A program made the position numbers and the translations under genes. A stretch of 64,000 nt of DNA from Ciona savignyi (lineage: Eukaryota; Chordata; Ascidiacea; Phlebobranchia; Cionidae), in NCBI GenBank assembly GCA_000149265.1, contig CH003211.1, positions 1,002,919 through 1,066,918 on the forward strand, written 5' to 3'. Numbering within the stretch: position 1 is the stretch's first letter; every line of letters begins with the position of its first letter. Under the pieces are notes generated by a model. The model made no database searches, was not told the DNA's origin, and saw only the letters and a list, made by a program, of their open reading frames with translations. Of the stretch, positions 20,856 to 30,646 are shown piece after piece.

Positions 20856-23800
20856 ATGACAGTGCCAAGACGAATTACTAAGGTAGGATTGTTTTTTGCT
20901 GGTGAAGAATGCTTCAAAGTCGAGGGACATTTATATGTTTTATTTCTGTAAATGGTAAAACGTAAGGGTTTTTTTACATGGGCAATCTTTAAATTAACTT
21001 GCACTCCAAGTTAAGTTACCAAAGCTATTGCAGTGTGATGCATATGAATAAGTTGTGTCTTTACAATTGGGATGTCATATTTTAATTTTAACCCATTAAT
21101 TCAATAAAGCAAACGACAGACGTTCTTACCAATTGAGCTATTCGGCCAATCAATGATTGTCATGGTAATATTGGCCCTTTACTTTTCTCTCATTTTTAAT
21201 CTTCAACTTCATTTGTGTTTAAAGGTTATTTTTAACATTGTTGATTTTTTATTGGTTTGTCTATTGATGTGCATCAGTCACCTAATTCATAATGTGTGTC
21301 AGTCACCTAAATCATGTGTATCAGTTACCTAATAATTCATCATATGTATCAGTCACCTAATTCATAAATTTGTCAATCATTCATTGTTAATCACCTCAAA
21401 AAGGCGAGAAATGAATAATTGATATGTGTGTAAACTAAACAAAACTACGAAAGTTAGTGTAAATATCTTATCAGTTTCTTGCCATTTCTGTCATCTAAAA
21501 TACAAAAATACTAAATCTATAATGTCTATATGGGATATTAATACTTTCTCATGAACCCAACAAATATGCAATAAACTAGAGAGTGTCAACCACGTGTTTA
21601 ACCACAACTTTTTGTAAACACATGTTGTATGCCATATATTCATGCTACAGGGTCCCTAACCACATTTTGTATTTTTTACACTATGTATGTAGTTTTTGTT
21701 TTTGCAAGCATAAACTCATGGGTCCCATAGTTATCAAACCAAACTTCTTCTCCGTGTGTAGGTAAAAAAGAACAATCATGATAGATTTACAAAGATTTCA
21801 TCACAAATGTTTTAAATTAAAGCTTTTTTTAAGTGCTGTATTGAAATGAAGCTAAATTCCTTAAACAGATCGATTTAGTTTTTCATGGCTTCGGGGAATT
21901 CCCCATGAGCTTGGTAAATAAGTTTCTGTTTTTACATATGTGGGTCATGTTAACTATCAATTCTTAAAGTTTTAATCCGATTTGACGAATCCTTGTTGGA
22001 GATGTCAGTGCAATGTGGCATGCTTGTCACAATCATGAGTCCGGAACATATCTTCGTTTTTAAGGGAGTTACCCTAAGTAAATGTTTTCTTTCTTTTAAG
22101 TGACACAGGGTGGATAACGATCTAGCATTTCACAAAATCTGATCAAAATTAGAGCAGCCGGTTAAACGTTATTTTCCGAAAAGCTATTTTTTTAGAAAAA
22201 TAACCGATTTGGATTTTAACGTCTCCGGGGAATTCCCCTAGATTTATCACCCACAATTTTGCTCCTGCTTATCTAGACCATGTTGTCTAACAAATAACAA
22301 AGCTTTATTACTATTTTATTATTCCTTCTGGTAGATGTCGGGGCGTCATGCCATGCCTGTCACAATCATGATTTGAGAACAAAATCTTATTTTTTAGGGT
22401 ATTTCCCTAGATATTTTTTTATATTTTTCTAATTGTTAAATAAGTAGGTAATGCACTTACATTCCACCAAATCTTATTCAAATTGGAACAGCCGTTTAAG
22501 CGCTATGCCACAAAAAGCTAAATTTTTCATAAAAAATACCGTTTTGGTTTTTAACCTCCCAGGGGAATTCCCCTTGATTTATCACCCAAAATTTTGGTTT
22601 CTGCATATCTATACAATGTTGTCTAACAAATGGCTAAGTTTCATTACGATTCCATTATTCCTTCTGGTAGATGTCGGGGCGCCATGCCATGCCTGTCAAA
22701 CCTTTGACGAAGAAAAAAAAGAAAACAAAAAGAAAGAAAAAACGGACAAAAACAATATGTGTCCCAATTTTTCAATTGGGACCCATAAATAGCCAATCCT
22801 TCCAGTGTGGTAATTTAGAATCAGTCAAAACGATGATGTAATATACTTTTTGTACAATTTTATTTATTTAGACAACAGCAATCATTACATGATTTCGGAG
22901 TGTTTGGTATTTTATCTATGTTAGGTGATCTTGGATTTTGGCCTTAGTTATAACTCGATCATGTATATAAAAAATTATTCCATCTTGCTTATATTTACAA
23001 GTGAGGTGTCACATACATAGGCCTAATCAAGCCGTCACTAATTATACAAAATAAAGATATCAAAATAACCATGTTCACCCACAGGAAACTCAGCGACTTA
23101 TAAGCGAACCAGTCCCTGGTATCATCGCGGTACCATTTGAACATAATGCACGATATTTTCGAGTTTCAATGTGTGGCCCCAAAGATGTAAGAGACAATTT
23201 TGTTTTTGCTTTCTTTGAAGATCCTGCTATCTGTGCAACACAATGTTATAGCTATTGCTTGTAACATATCCGAAAACATTTTTAATTGAAAGAGATAAAT
23301 GGTGTATGTTTACATTTGTGTGTTTTTAAGTTTTAAAGTGGATATTACATTTGATCTGAACAATCCCTCGTGCTTATTGCATTGCAACACTTCAAATATA
23401 TAAATTATTGATATCGGTATAATACTGACCATGGACAAGACTTTACAATGTAATCTTTTCCATTTTAGTCCCCATTCGAGGGAGGATCCTTTAAGTTGGA
23501 GTTGTTCCTTCCTGAAGATTATCCAATGGCAGCTCCAAAAGTCCGCTTCCTTACAAGGATATACCATCCCAATGTGGACAAAATCGGAAGAATTTGCCTG
23601 GATATTTTAAAAGGTCACCTTAACTATTTTTACCACTTGCAAAGTATTGAAAATAAGCGTTAATTCAAATGTGTTGTAATGGTTGGCATTGTTGTTGTAC
23701 AATTTGCCTAGATGGTCCCTAAACTAAAAATTGGCCAATGTCAATGTATTTCTGTTACAAAAAATATTTTCTCTCAGTAGGTCTCAGTATTTATATTCAT

Positions 23801-24603
23801 GATACTTTTGTTTGATCATGCCTTATAATGGTCACCCCCGGCCCACAGATAAGTGGAGTCCTGCATTGCAAATGCGAACCGTACTACTTTCAATACAAGC
23901 TCTATTGAGCGCTCCAAACCCTGATGACCCGCTTCAAAATGATATCGCCCAAATATGGAAAGATGATGAAGAACTTGCAATTAAAACAGGTATCATTTTT
24001 AAACTTCCACCAAAAAGTCTTGCTTGTTCACATAATTTGCCTGACCGATTCAGTTGAAGGGTTTCTGAAACCCTCTAGTTGGTTGTGTTCATGGGGAAGG
24101 AACTTAGCGGACATTACCTGAACCTATTAGATTGATGGGTTCTACCACATTAAAGGAGTGTCCTAATCTTATACTAACACACTGCAGTAGCTCTGGTCAC
24201 CTGGTAGATGGAAGGCAATCTGACAGTTACCTGAATGTTAACTCCTGTTGCGTTTTTCCATTTACGGGGATAATCCTGAATATCCCATCTTATGTGACCT
24301 TGAGTACAAACATATATTTTGCAAACCCTATGCAAAACAGGTTGGAAAAAAATGTTATGATATAAAACCATTTAGAAAAGTTGGGATATTTTATGTTTCA
24401 AATTTTTTTGGATTTGCACAATTAAAGATTGTGTAATCATTGAATTATGGGATCAATAGGAATTTTTTAATCATTTATGGATTATATCGTTAATACAGAT
24501 TAACTAGCTTCCAAATTATTTTTCTTTTATTTAAATTTTAACCTGTATTTCCTTGGAATTTTCAGCGATAGAATGGACAAGAAAATACGCCTGTGGTGAC
24601 TAA
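20856..24603 (+). CDS. UBE2N: Ubiquitin-conjugating enzyme E2 N (Ubc13), copy B
   Basis: Second complete Ubc13 gene made by the tandem duplication. Exons: 20856-20882, 23085-23186, 23469-23613, 23849-23989 and 24566-24603 (TAA 24601-24603); 150 aa with the same splice phases as copy A. The protein is identical to copy A from residue 32 on, including HPN, the catalytic Cys86 and the UEV-facing sheet. Relative to copy A the changes are A2T, L3V, K5R, L15I, D29H and L31A. The N-terminal helix and first loop of Ubc13 contact E1 and RING E3 ligases, so partner preference could differ (inference). Intron 1 is enlarged by the 1.2-kb repeat element at 21,576-22,784; intron 2 is about 310 bases shorter than in copy A. 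No inactivating change is seen, so both copies look functional. Confidence 0.94.
21270..21365. repeat. Short tandem expansion of CAGTCACCTAATTCAT
   Basis: Four imperfect units of about 25-30 bases (ATGTGTATCAGTCACCTAATTCAT-like) stand in tandem. The matching place in copy A (about 11,205-11,225) has a single unit, so the array grew after, or shrank since, the duplication. Confidence 0.6.
21576..22784. mobile_element. Repeat element with internal 334-base tandem units, copy 2, in UBE2N-B intron 1
   Basis: Same element as at 16,396-17,633. UBE2N-A intron 1 shows the empty site at about 11,470-11,485. ATAAA stands on both sides of the insertion (21,571-21,575 and 22,785-22,789), a candidate 5-base target duplication. 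The right end is a hairpin, GTCCCAATT TTTC AATTGGGAC. Three units start at 21,893, 22,227 and 22,562 (spacing 334 and 335), each opening with the palindrome GGGGAATTCCCC. The open frame at 22451-22792 is an accident of this repeat. Confidence 0.65.
24060..24300 (+). repeat. tRNA-derived SINE-like repeat in UBE2N-B intron 4
   Basis: Duplicate of the copy at 13,100-13,345, with the same landmarks but a deletion of about 30 bases at its left side. Confidence 0.6.
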
Positions 24604-25910
24604 AAGTCAAATAGTTTTTACCAGACGAAAACTTGAACGCCAATATTCCTACATTTGTTATTGCCAATTTTCCTTGGCTGCTGTCCTTGTAACAAAATAG
24701 GCAAGCAGTGATGCAGCAAAGTTCTTGTTAACTTATTTATTCTTGATTTTTGCATGCACAACCCACGCCAGTTCCAAATCCAATACTCTGTATCCACTGG
24801 CAACATTCTAGTTTTCGCTCAATTTGGCTAATTATCAAGAGTTTTTTTGTTGTACCTGCCCCAACCCTGTGCTATCACTTAGATTAGACAATTGCCTTTT
24901 TGTGACAAATAACGGTATTTTTTTGTTTAAATCCTCTGCGTTTCAGTAAAAAATATCATGTTTCCATGTTTTCATACAATTTCGCAAAAAAAAACTTGAA
25001 TTTTAATTTAAAGTTTTAGCAAATTGAAAATTAACACCGTGAAAAAGGAGATGTATAATTTATGTACATAAATAGCGTGGACGAAAACATTTAAATTTAA
25101 ACAAAAAATAATTTTACCCTTTTTGCAGCTATGGAATTTTGTTGTTTACAAACTGTAAATAAACCGTTTTAAGTGCTCCAGTTGAGTTTTAATTAATGTG
25201 ACCATTTGTTTGACTGGGTATTCCTACTTATCCTTGTTTGCCAAACACGTAAGGTGCATTAATTATATAACAAATATAATTGGCACGTTTATTAAGTTTT
25301 AGTACGAACCCTAAATTCACTTTTCAGGCAATCTCTTGCCCAAAAACTTGGCGTCGATTGTATGTGTGTTTTGATCGCGTCGCTCTTCCCGATTGAGCTA
25401 TCTCGCGGGAACCATATTTAGTTAAGTGGATTATTGGTGTTTAGCTTCAACGGTTGCGCAAAATTAAATCTAGCTGATTGTTTCTTTTATCAAGGGACTG
25501 AGCGAACATGGCTTGAACCCAGTTAATTAATGACTTTTCAAACAAATCGACTAAGATTTACAAAACTTCTTGGAAATCAACAAAGTAATTTGATGATAGG
25601 TATAAAACCTTAAACAATCAAACACAAAACCTTTAAAAATGTAACACACTGGGTATCAAACATTATACTGCGTGGAAACGGGCAAACTTCGGTTAGTATT
25701 CTAACGAAACGAAAGTGTTTTTCACCGAAACGCTGTAAAATTTGTTTTTTACTGCCCTATAAAATTCAAAAAAATATCAAATGCATAATTGAATGCTTTA
25801 TAAATGGGATTTAACTTTATTTTACGGTTGATAATTACAAACACTCTTATGGTTAATGGGAATAATCTTCATTAAAAACATGGTAAAACAAGTGTAAGCC
25901 TACAATTAAT
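24604..25910. other. Convergent intergenic region between UBE2N-B and the nucleotidyltransferase-TPR gene
   Basis: Up to about 25,765 it is nearly identical to 13,653-14,839. A tRNA box-A-like stretch (complement: TAGCTCAATCGGGAAGAGCG) lies at about 25,376-25,400, without a recognisable box B. A minus-strand AATAAA (TTTATT at 25,816-25,821) about 90 bases past the next gene's stop is a plausible polyadenylation signal for it. Confidence 0.5.
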
Positions 25911-28862
25911 TTAATATTGACCAAGTAAAAGTTTAAATATTGATCGAACATCATCTTTATACTCGGGATTTAGTGGCTCACCAATCACATAGGCTATTCT
26001 AGTACTTTCAAGGGAACAAATAAACGACATAAAATACTTCTTCATATGACTATAGCAATAGCATAAAATGTCATAATTGCACATATGCAGCCCAGTACTT
26101 TGGTTAGTTGGTCGTAGTATCTCCAAAGCTGTGTGAGATAATTCTAATGCCATTTCATAATTTTTAACTTCGATCAGTGTTTGAGAGTAAGAAGTCAGTA
26201 TCTTTACTTTCTCATTTGTATCTCTATCTGAATCATCTTGTGTTTTTTCGTATTGTTCGTAGCATCGAAGACATATTTCCCAGACATTGTGCGCCTGGTC
26301 ATTTCGTTCAAGATCTTGTAAGCAATCAGCATATTTAGATATAGCAACCCATCGGTTCGGTGCAGCGTGTGGTAGCTTCATAACAGAATCAACCAATTTG
26401 TCCAATTCAACAAATTGAGATTGAATTGTTGTCTCTTCACATCCAGCCAGCACCATCTCTTGTAGATCATTTACTCGATATACAAGCTGATAATCTACTT
26501 CATGATTAAATTGGCATTGGGCAAGTGTAATGTTAAAAACCAGTCGAATAAATTCTTTGTGATCAGAACCAAGGGGATCGTTTAGAACATTAAGTATTCT
26601 AGCACCTTCGAGCGCACAAATAAATGACCGAAACACGTTTTTCATGCCTAGATAGCAACGACCAAGGCCAAAATAAATATCGTGGTACATCCATATTGAA
26701 CTGGGTTCATTTGCTTTTTTTACTATTGTCAATGCTTTGTGTAAAAATGCATGTCCCTTTTGAAAATCCTCAACTTCAATAAGTGAGTCTGCGTTGCGAA
26801 TCAAAATATCGGCTTTGTCATCAAACAAGAAATCGAAATATTTTTCTTCAGCTCTTGCAAGTTGAGTTTGCACATACTCTTCGTAACAATTAAGGCATTG
26901 GTCCCAAACATGATTAGCATGCACATGGCGGCCGAGGTCTTGTAAGCAACCAGCATATTCATATAAAACATTCCACCGCTGCCTGATGTAATGAGGTTGG
27001 TCTACCGCTGACGACATCAATTTATCCAACTCATCAATCGGGATTTGAACACATTGATCATCAAGTCGATCTAATTTTACGTTGCATTGTAGCATAGATA
27101 GTTTAACTTCAAATAACTCAAGATCATTCTCGCACAATGAGATTATTTGTTCACACAATTTCAAACAGAGCTCGTACTCATCAAGGTCAAAAGATTTGTT
27201 CACTGCATACAAACAGCCTAAGATACCTATATCAATGGGTTGGATTGTGTAACAGAGTTTTGCAATTTCCAGCTTTAGAGCTTCGTTGGAGCCAAGCAAA
27301 AAGAGCATAATAAGTTTTGTTGTGAATTCCCGTGAAACATCTTGCAAGAGGTTAAGATCTAATGCAGTATTGTCAGTCAATTTTGCAACTAATAGACGCT
27401 GTATGTTACTTGCAGTTATCATAAAGGTCACAAGGCTTTGTTTGCCAACAAGTTCAATCAAACCAGAAACAACTTCTTTATAGTCACTGCCTTCCGCGGA
27501 TAAATCATCTTGCTGTCCTTTTGAATGATAAACTTTAAACCGTACCTCACAAGCCATTGCCACCATGAGACGTAATTTATGGGCTACACTTTTATTACAA
27601 TTTCTATTTTCTTCCAATCTGTCGATAATATCAAAGCACGACGATTCTTTTATTGAATGAAGTCTGCCGATTGCCGAAATGAAGATTGTTGCACTTCGAT
27701 ATATCACTCGTTTCATATTAAAAGGTTTTAAACCTATCATCACATTACTTTGTTGATTTACGATATTTAAATTTTGTAAATCATCGTCGATTTGTTCGAG
27801 AAGTCCAGAAAACCCACTGTCTTTGTCGTTTCTTTTTACAATGGTATGTGCCCTTTCCTGATATTCATCAAATACCTCGCGATCACCAGATACAAAACAG
27901 ACCTTCGGTAACATATCACTCAGATGATAACCTTCTATTTTGGCCACGTCCGCATCCAAATATTTTAACATTTCATCAATTGGCTTGATAAGCTCAGTTT
28001 TCCATGGTTTCTTTGTAGTTGGTAGTCTGCCAAGTGGGATTTTGCTGGCGTGAGCCACCATGCCATCAAACGTAAGACCATTGGGTGTGAAATGATCATT
28101 AAACCAATCTTTATATCTCGGCGTTAGAGTTGGAATTGCGACACAGTTAAGAATGGTTTCTCTAAGGTTTATTAAAACGATGAGAAAAATTGCAGAAAAC
28201 CACCTAAAGTATCTCATGACCGTTTCCTGATTATCCTGCCGGGAAAAATTATTTTCGAGAAGAATCATGTGCTCAAAATCGGAATACGGAGTTATTTCAA
28301 ATCGCGCTAGTGAGCCCATTCCCGCTACAGAAAACTTGCATGGCGGTTTTCCCATGATCTTGATGCACTCGTCAGAAATAAATCTCATTAACTCAGTGTA
28401 CTTTCTAGTAATTTTGTATTGAAGATTTCGAACTTGAGCAATTCTTTTCTTTTCATGTGCAAGCAATTGGCCACCTTCGGCATCATATGGAATATGTTCT
28501 AAAAGATCAAATTTTCTGCCAAAACTTGTTCGAAACCATTGTAGGGAGTGTTTAAGCTTTGAAGACAAGTTAATCAAATCTCCGTCTTGTTTTTTGGCTT
28601 TAGCTTTAATCAACACAGCAGAGCAAACTCTGTGAAGGTCACTTTGAATTTGTTCGTTTTGCGGTTCTCTTACAATTGCAGCGTTAAGCAGAGCTACACT
28701 GCGCACACAGTTAAACCCTTCAAGCTCATTTTTCTTTTCATAAACCTTGGAAAGTTTATGAAATATTGGGACTGATTTGATTGGGTCAATTTCCTTTCCA
28801 TTTTCATCACATAATGTCTTCAACTCTTCAACTAGATTGTTCTCAACCTCAGCAAACTCCAT
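25911..28862 (-). CDS. Nucleotidyltransferase (GlnD/DUF294-like) plus TPR-like repeat protein, single exon
   Basis: An uninterrupted frame of 983 codons from the first ATG (28,860-28,862) to TAA (25,911-25,913). The frame stays open 17 codons further 5', but only to a GTG. About residues 181-198 read AGMGSLARFEITPYSDFE, matching the nucleotidyltransferase pattern G-S/G followed about ten residues later by D-x-D/E, in the form seen in GlnD and DUF294 proteins (G-R-x-E-x-x-P-x-S-D-x-D). Near residue 322 CFVSGDREVFDEY resembles the later R-x-x-x-G-D segment of the same families. From about residue 540 to the end the protein is helical, Leu/Cys/Tyr-rich, with repeats (YELCLKLCEQIISL, KGHAFLHKALTIV, MALELSHTALEIL, each followed by a YLGMKN/YSHMKKYFMSFIC-like helix) that look like TPRs. 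No signal peptide. The substrate is unknown. A long single exon among split genes suggests retroposition or another origin; not proven. Confidence 0.85.
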   Translation of the reverse strand: MEFAEVENNLVEELKTLCDENGKEIDPIKSVPIFHKLSKVYEKKNELEGFNCVRSVALLNAAIVREPQNEQIQSDLHRVCSAVLIKAKAKKQDGDLINLSSKLKHSLQWFRTSFGRKFDLLEHIPYDAEGGQLLAHEKKRIAQVRNLQYKITRKYTELMRFISDECIKIMGKPPCKFSVAGMGSLARFEITPYSDFEHMILLENNFSRQDNQETVMRYFRWFSAIFLIVLINLRETILNCVAIPTLTPRYKDWFNDHFTPNGLTFDGMVAHASKIPLGRLPTTKKPWKTELIKPIDEMLKYLDADVAKIEGYHLSDMLPKVCFVSGDREVFDEYQERAHTIVKRNDKDSGFSGLLEQIDDDLQNLNIVNQQSNVMIGLKPFNMKRVIYRSATIFISAIGRLHSIKESSCFDIIDRLEENRNCNKSVAHKLRLMVAMACEVRFKVYHSKGQQDDLSAEGSDYKEVVSGLIELVGKQSLVTFMITASNIQRLLVAKLTDNTALDLNLLQDVSREFTTKLIMLFLLGSNEALKLEIAKLCYTIQPIDIGILGCLYAVNKSFDLDEYELCLKLCEQIISLCENDLELFEVKLSMLQCNVKLDRLDDQCVQIPIDELDKLMSSAVDQPHYIRQRWNVLYEYAGCLQDLGRHVHANHVWDQCLNCYEEYVQTQLARAEEKYFDFLFDDKADILIRNADSLIEVEDFQKGHAFLHKALTIVKKANEPSSIWMYHDIYFGLGRCYLGMKNVFRSFICALEGARILNVLNDPLGSDHKEFIRLVFNITLAQCQFNHEVDYQLVYRVNDLQEMVLAGCEETTIQSQFVELDKLVDSVMKLPHAAPNRWVAISKYADCLQDLERNDQAHNVWEICLRCYEQYEKTQDDSDRDTNEKVKILTSYSQTLIEVKNYEMALELSHTALEILRPTNQSTGLHMCNYDILCYCYSHMKKYFMSFICSLESTRIAYVIGEPLNPEYKDDVRSIFKLLLGQY

Positions 28863-30646
28863 TTTATAATTTAACTGTCCCGTTCGTAACTCTCTCGGTA
28901 AATGGCTCAACACACATTATGCTCAATCCTACGCGTAACCACACACACACAATTACGTTCATTGCCCACGCCACGATTGTTGCTGATACGGTAACACACA
29001 CTGTAACCCATTGTTGGTAGCTAAATAAATATTTGCCACCTTTCAGGCCGAAATAACAGCACAGTATACTAGTTAAGACAATAGAAATAAACTAAGTCTT
29101 GTTATCCAGAAATATTTGCATATATATCACATTTTCTATGTTAAATGCTCACCTACTGTGTAGATTTACCACGCGATAAAACTTTAAAAACGACGGAAAT
29201 GCTATTTGTGTTGCTGCCAAACCAATGACCCACATATGGATGAAATTAATGAATGTATTTCATGTTGCTTTTGCAGACGTTAGAATTTACGACCCACATA
29301 TGGATAAAATGTATTAAGGTCTTACCTACCCCATGTTGATCTATATCACCGTAGCTATGTTGCAGGTGCGAAACTGGTCGCTAGTTAGTCGGTTGTGTCC
29401 TTGGGCAAGGCACTTTACGGACATTGCCTGAACCCAGCGGATTAATGGATTCTACCAAATTGAAGGAACGTGTCTATCATATACAACACACTGCAATAAG
29501 TCCGGTAACCCGACGATGGGCGCGAGGTGATCTGACGATTGCCCGTGTGTTAACCCCCTTAGTTTTCCAATTCACGGGGATAAAGATGAATATCCTATGT
29601 TTTTTTTTATTAATTTTTTTCTTTACAAGACTCGCAGTTTTAAACCAATGATGGGCTCGTTGCTAAGACCGTTTTTTGTAAATAATTTGGTATATGTATC
29701 GGTCGCGTTAACTACTCGGTCGCACGACCGTACTCAACGTACTAATGCACCTGTAATGTTGGAAAGACTCGTTGGTTTAAAAACACCGTCTAACGGTATT
29801 CGAGCAAATACTATAGGATTGTATATGACGACATCCAGTATATATTACAAAATATCGTTAGTCACTCTTGCAATTATGATACAGCGTTAGTAATATATTG
29901 CCACCATGCAAGAAATAACGAAATAAAAATAAATTAATAATTTACATTTTTTAAATTACAACGTTTGCATAAAAACAGCAAATAAATTACACTTTGGCGA
30001 AACAAATCAATCTACGTTTAAAGTTCACAGCGTCTTATATGGTGAAGAGAATTGTGTCAAAAGCACATAGCCAAAATATATTTATTATTGGGCATTTTTC
30101 GTGCCAGCTGATTATTGTTCCGAGCGATGAAAAAAATCAAACTATGACAATCGTCAGAAAACCACGCACCCAGTGAAGTAATTGTAAGAATAAACAGTAT
30201 GGTGCTGTATATGATAGAGCCATTGTTAAATATTTGTTTAAAACATTAATATCACGCAACGTACGTTCAGTACACTCCAATAACGCAAGCAGCTGCTTTC
30301 GATTCCTCGTCATTCAGGCTAAAAATGTAACAAGTTGACACTGAGATACACTGCTGCATTTTAAAAACGCACCACTGTGCCTTCAAAACTAAATTCCAAA
30401 ATAATGGAAAACACAACACAACATTTCGGTACATAAATGATTTCACAAGACAGCTAGCTAGCTAAAAATATTTGATGATTTAAATGATTTTTTATGATAT
30501 CAATCAAATATGATCGATATGCAACTTAAAACGGTAACAATGTTAAAATGGTATACAAAACGCAGCGATAAAAACTCTTCCACCAGCTGAAATATTGCAC
30601 GGATTGCTATTTATATTGAAAAGCGACTCAGGAAAACTTAATTTGT
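28863..30646. other. Intergenic region between the nucleotidyltransferase-TPR gene and the synapsin 3' end
   Basis: Holds the presumed promoter of the leftward gene, a (CA)n-like run near 28,940, and one SINE-like copy at about 29,355-29,605. No further exon was recognised. The open frames at 29424-29651, 29597-29890 and 29994-30176 overlap repeats or have no family features. It has no counterpart in unit 1. Confidence 0.5.
29355..29605 (+). repeat. tRNA-derived SINE-like repeat
   Basis: Contains the family landmarks GTCGGTTGTGTCCTTGGGCA, CATTGCCTGAACCCA, GATTAATGGATTCTACC, AACACACTGCA, GATCTGACGATTGCCCGTG and ATTCACGGGGATAA. Its head keeps GGTGCGAAACTGG, a degraded box B. Confidence 0.65.

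Noticed and set aside
22451-22792. 113-codon open frame in UBE2N-B intron 1
   Set aside because: It lies entirely in the 334-base tandem repeat element and has no coding features.
28863-28913. N-terminal extension of the nucleotidyltransferase-TPR protein by 17 codons
   Set aside because: The extended frame begins at GTG, not ATG. In a nuclear animal gene the first in-frame ATG at 28,860-28,862 (MEFAEVENN) is the better start.
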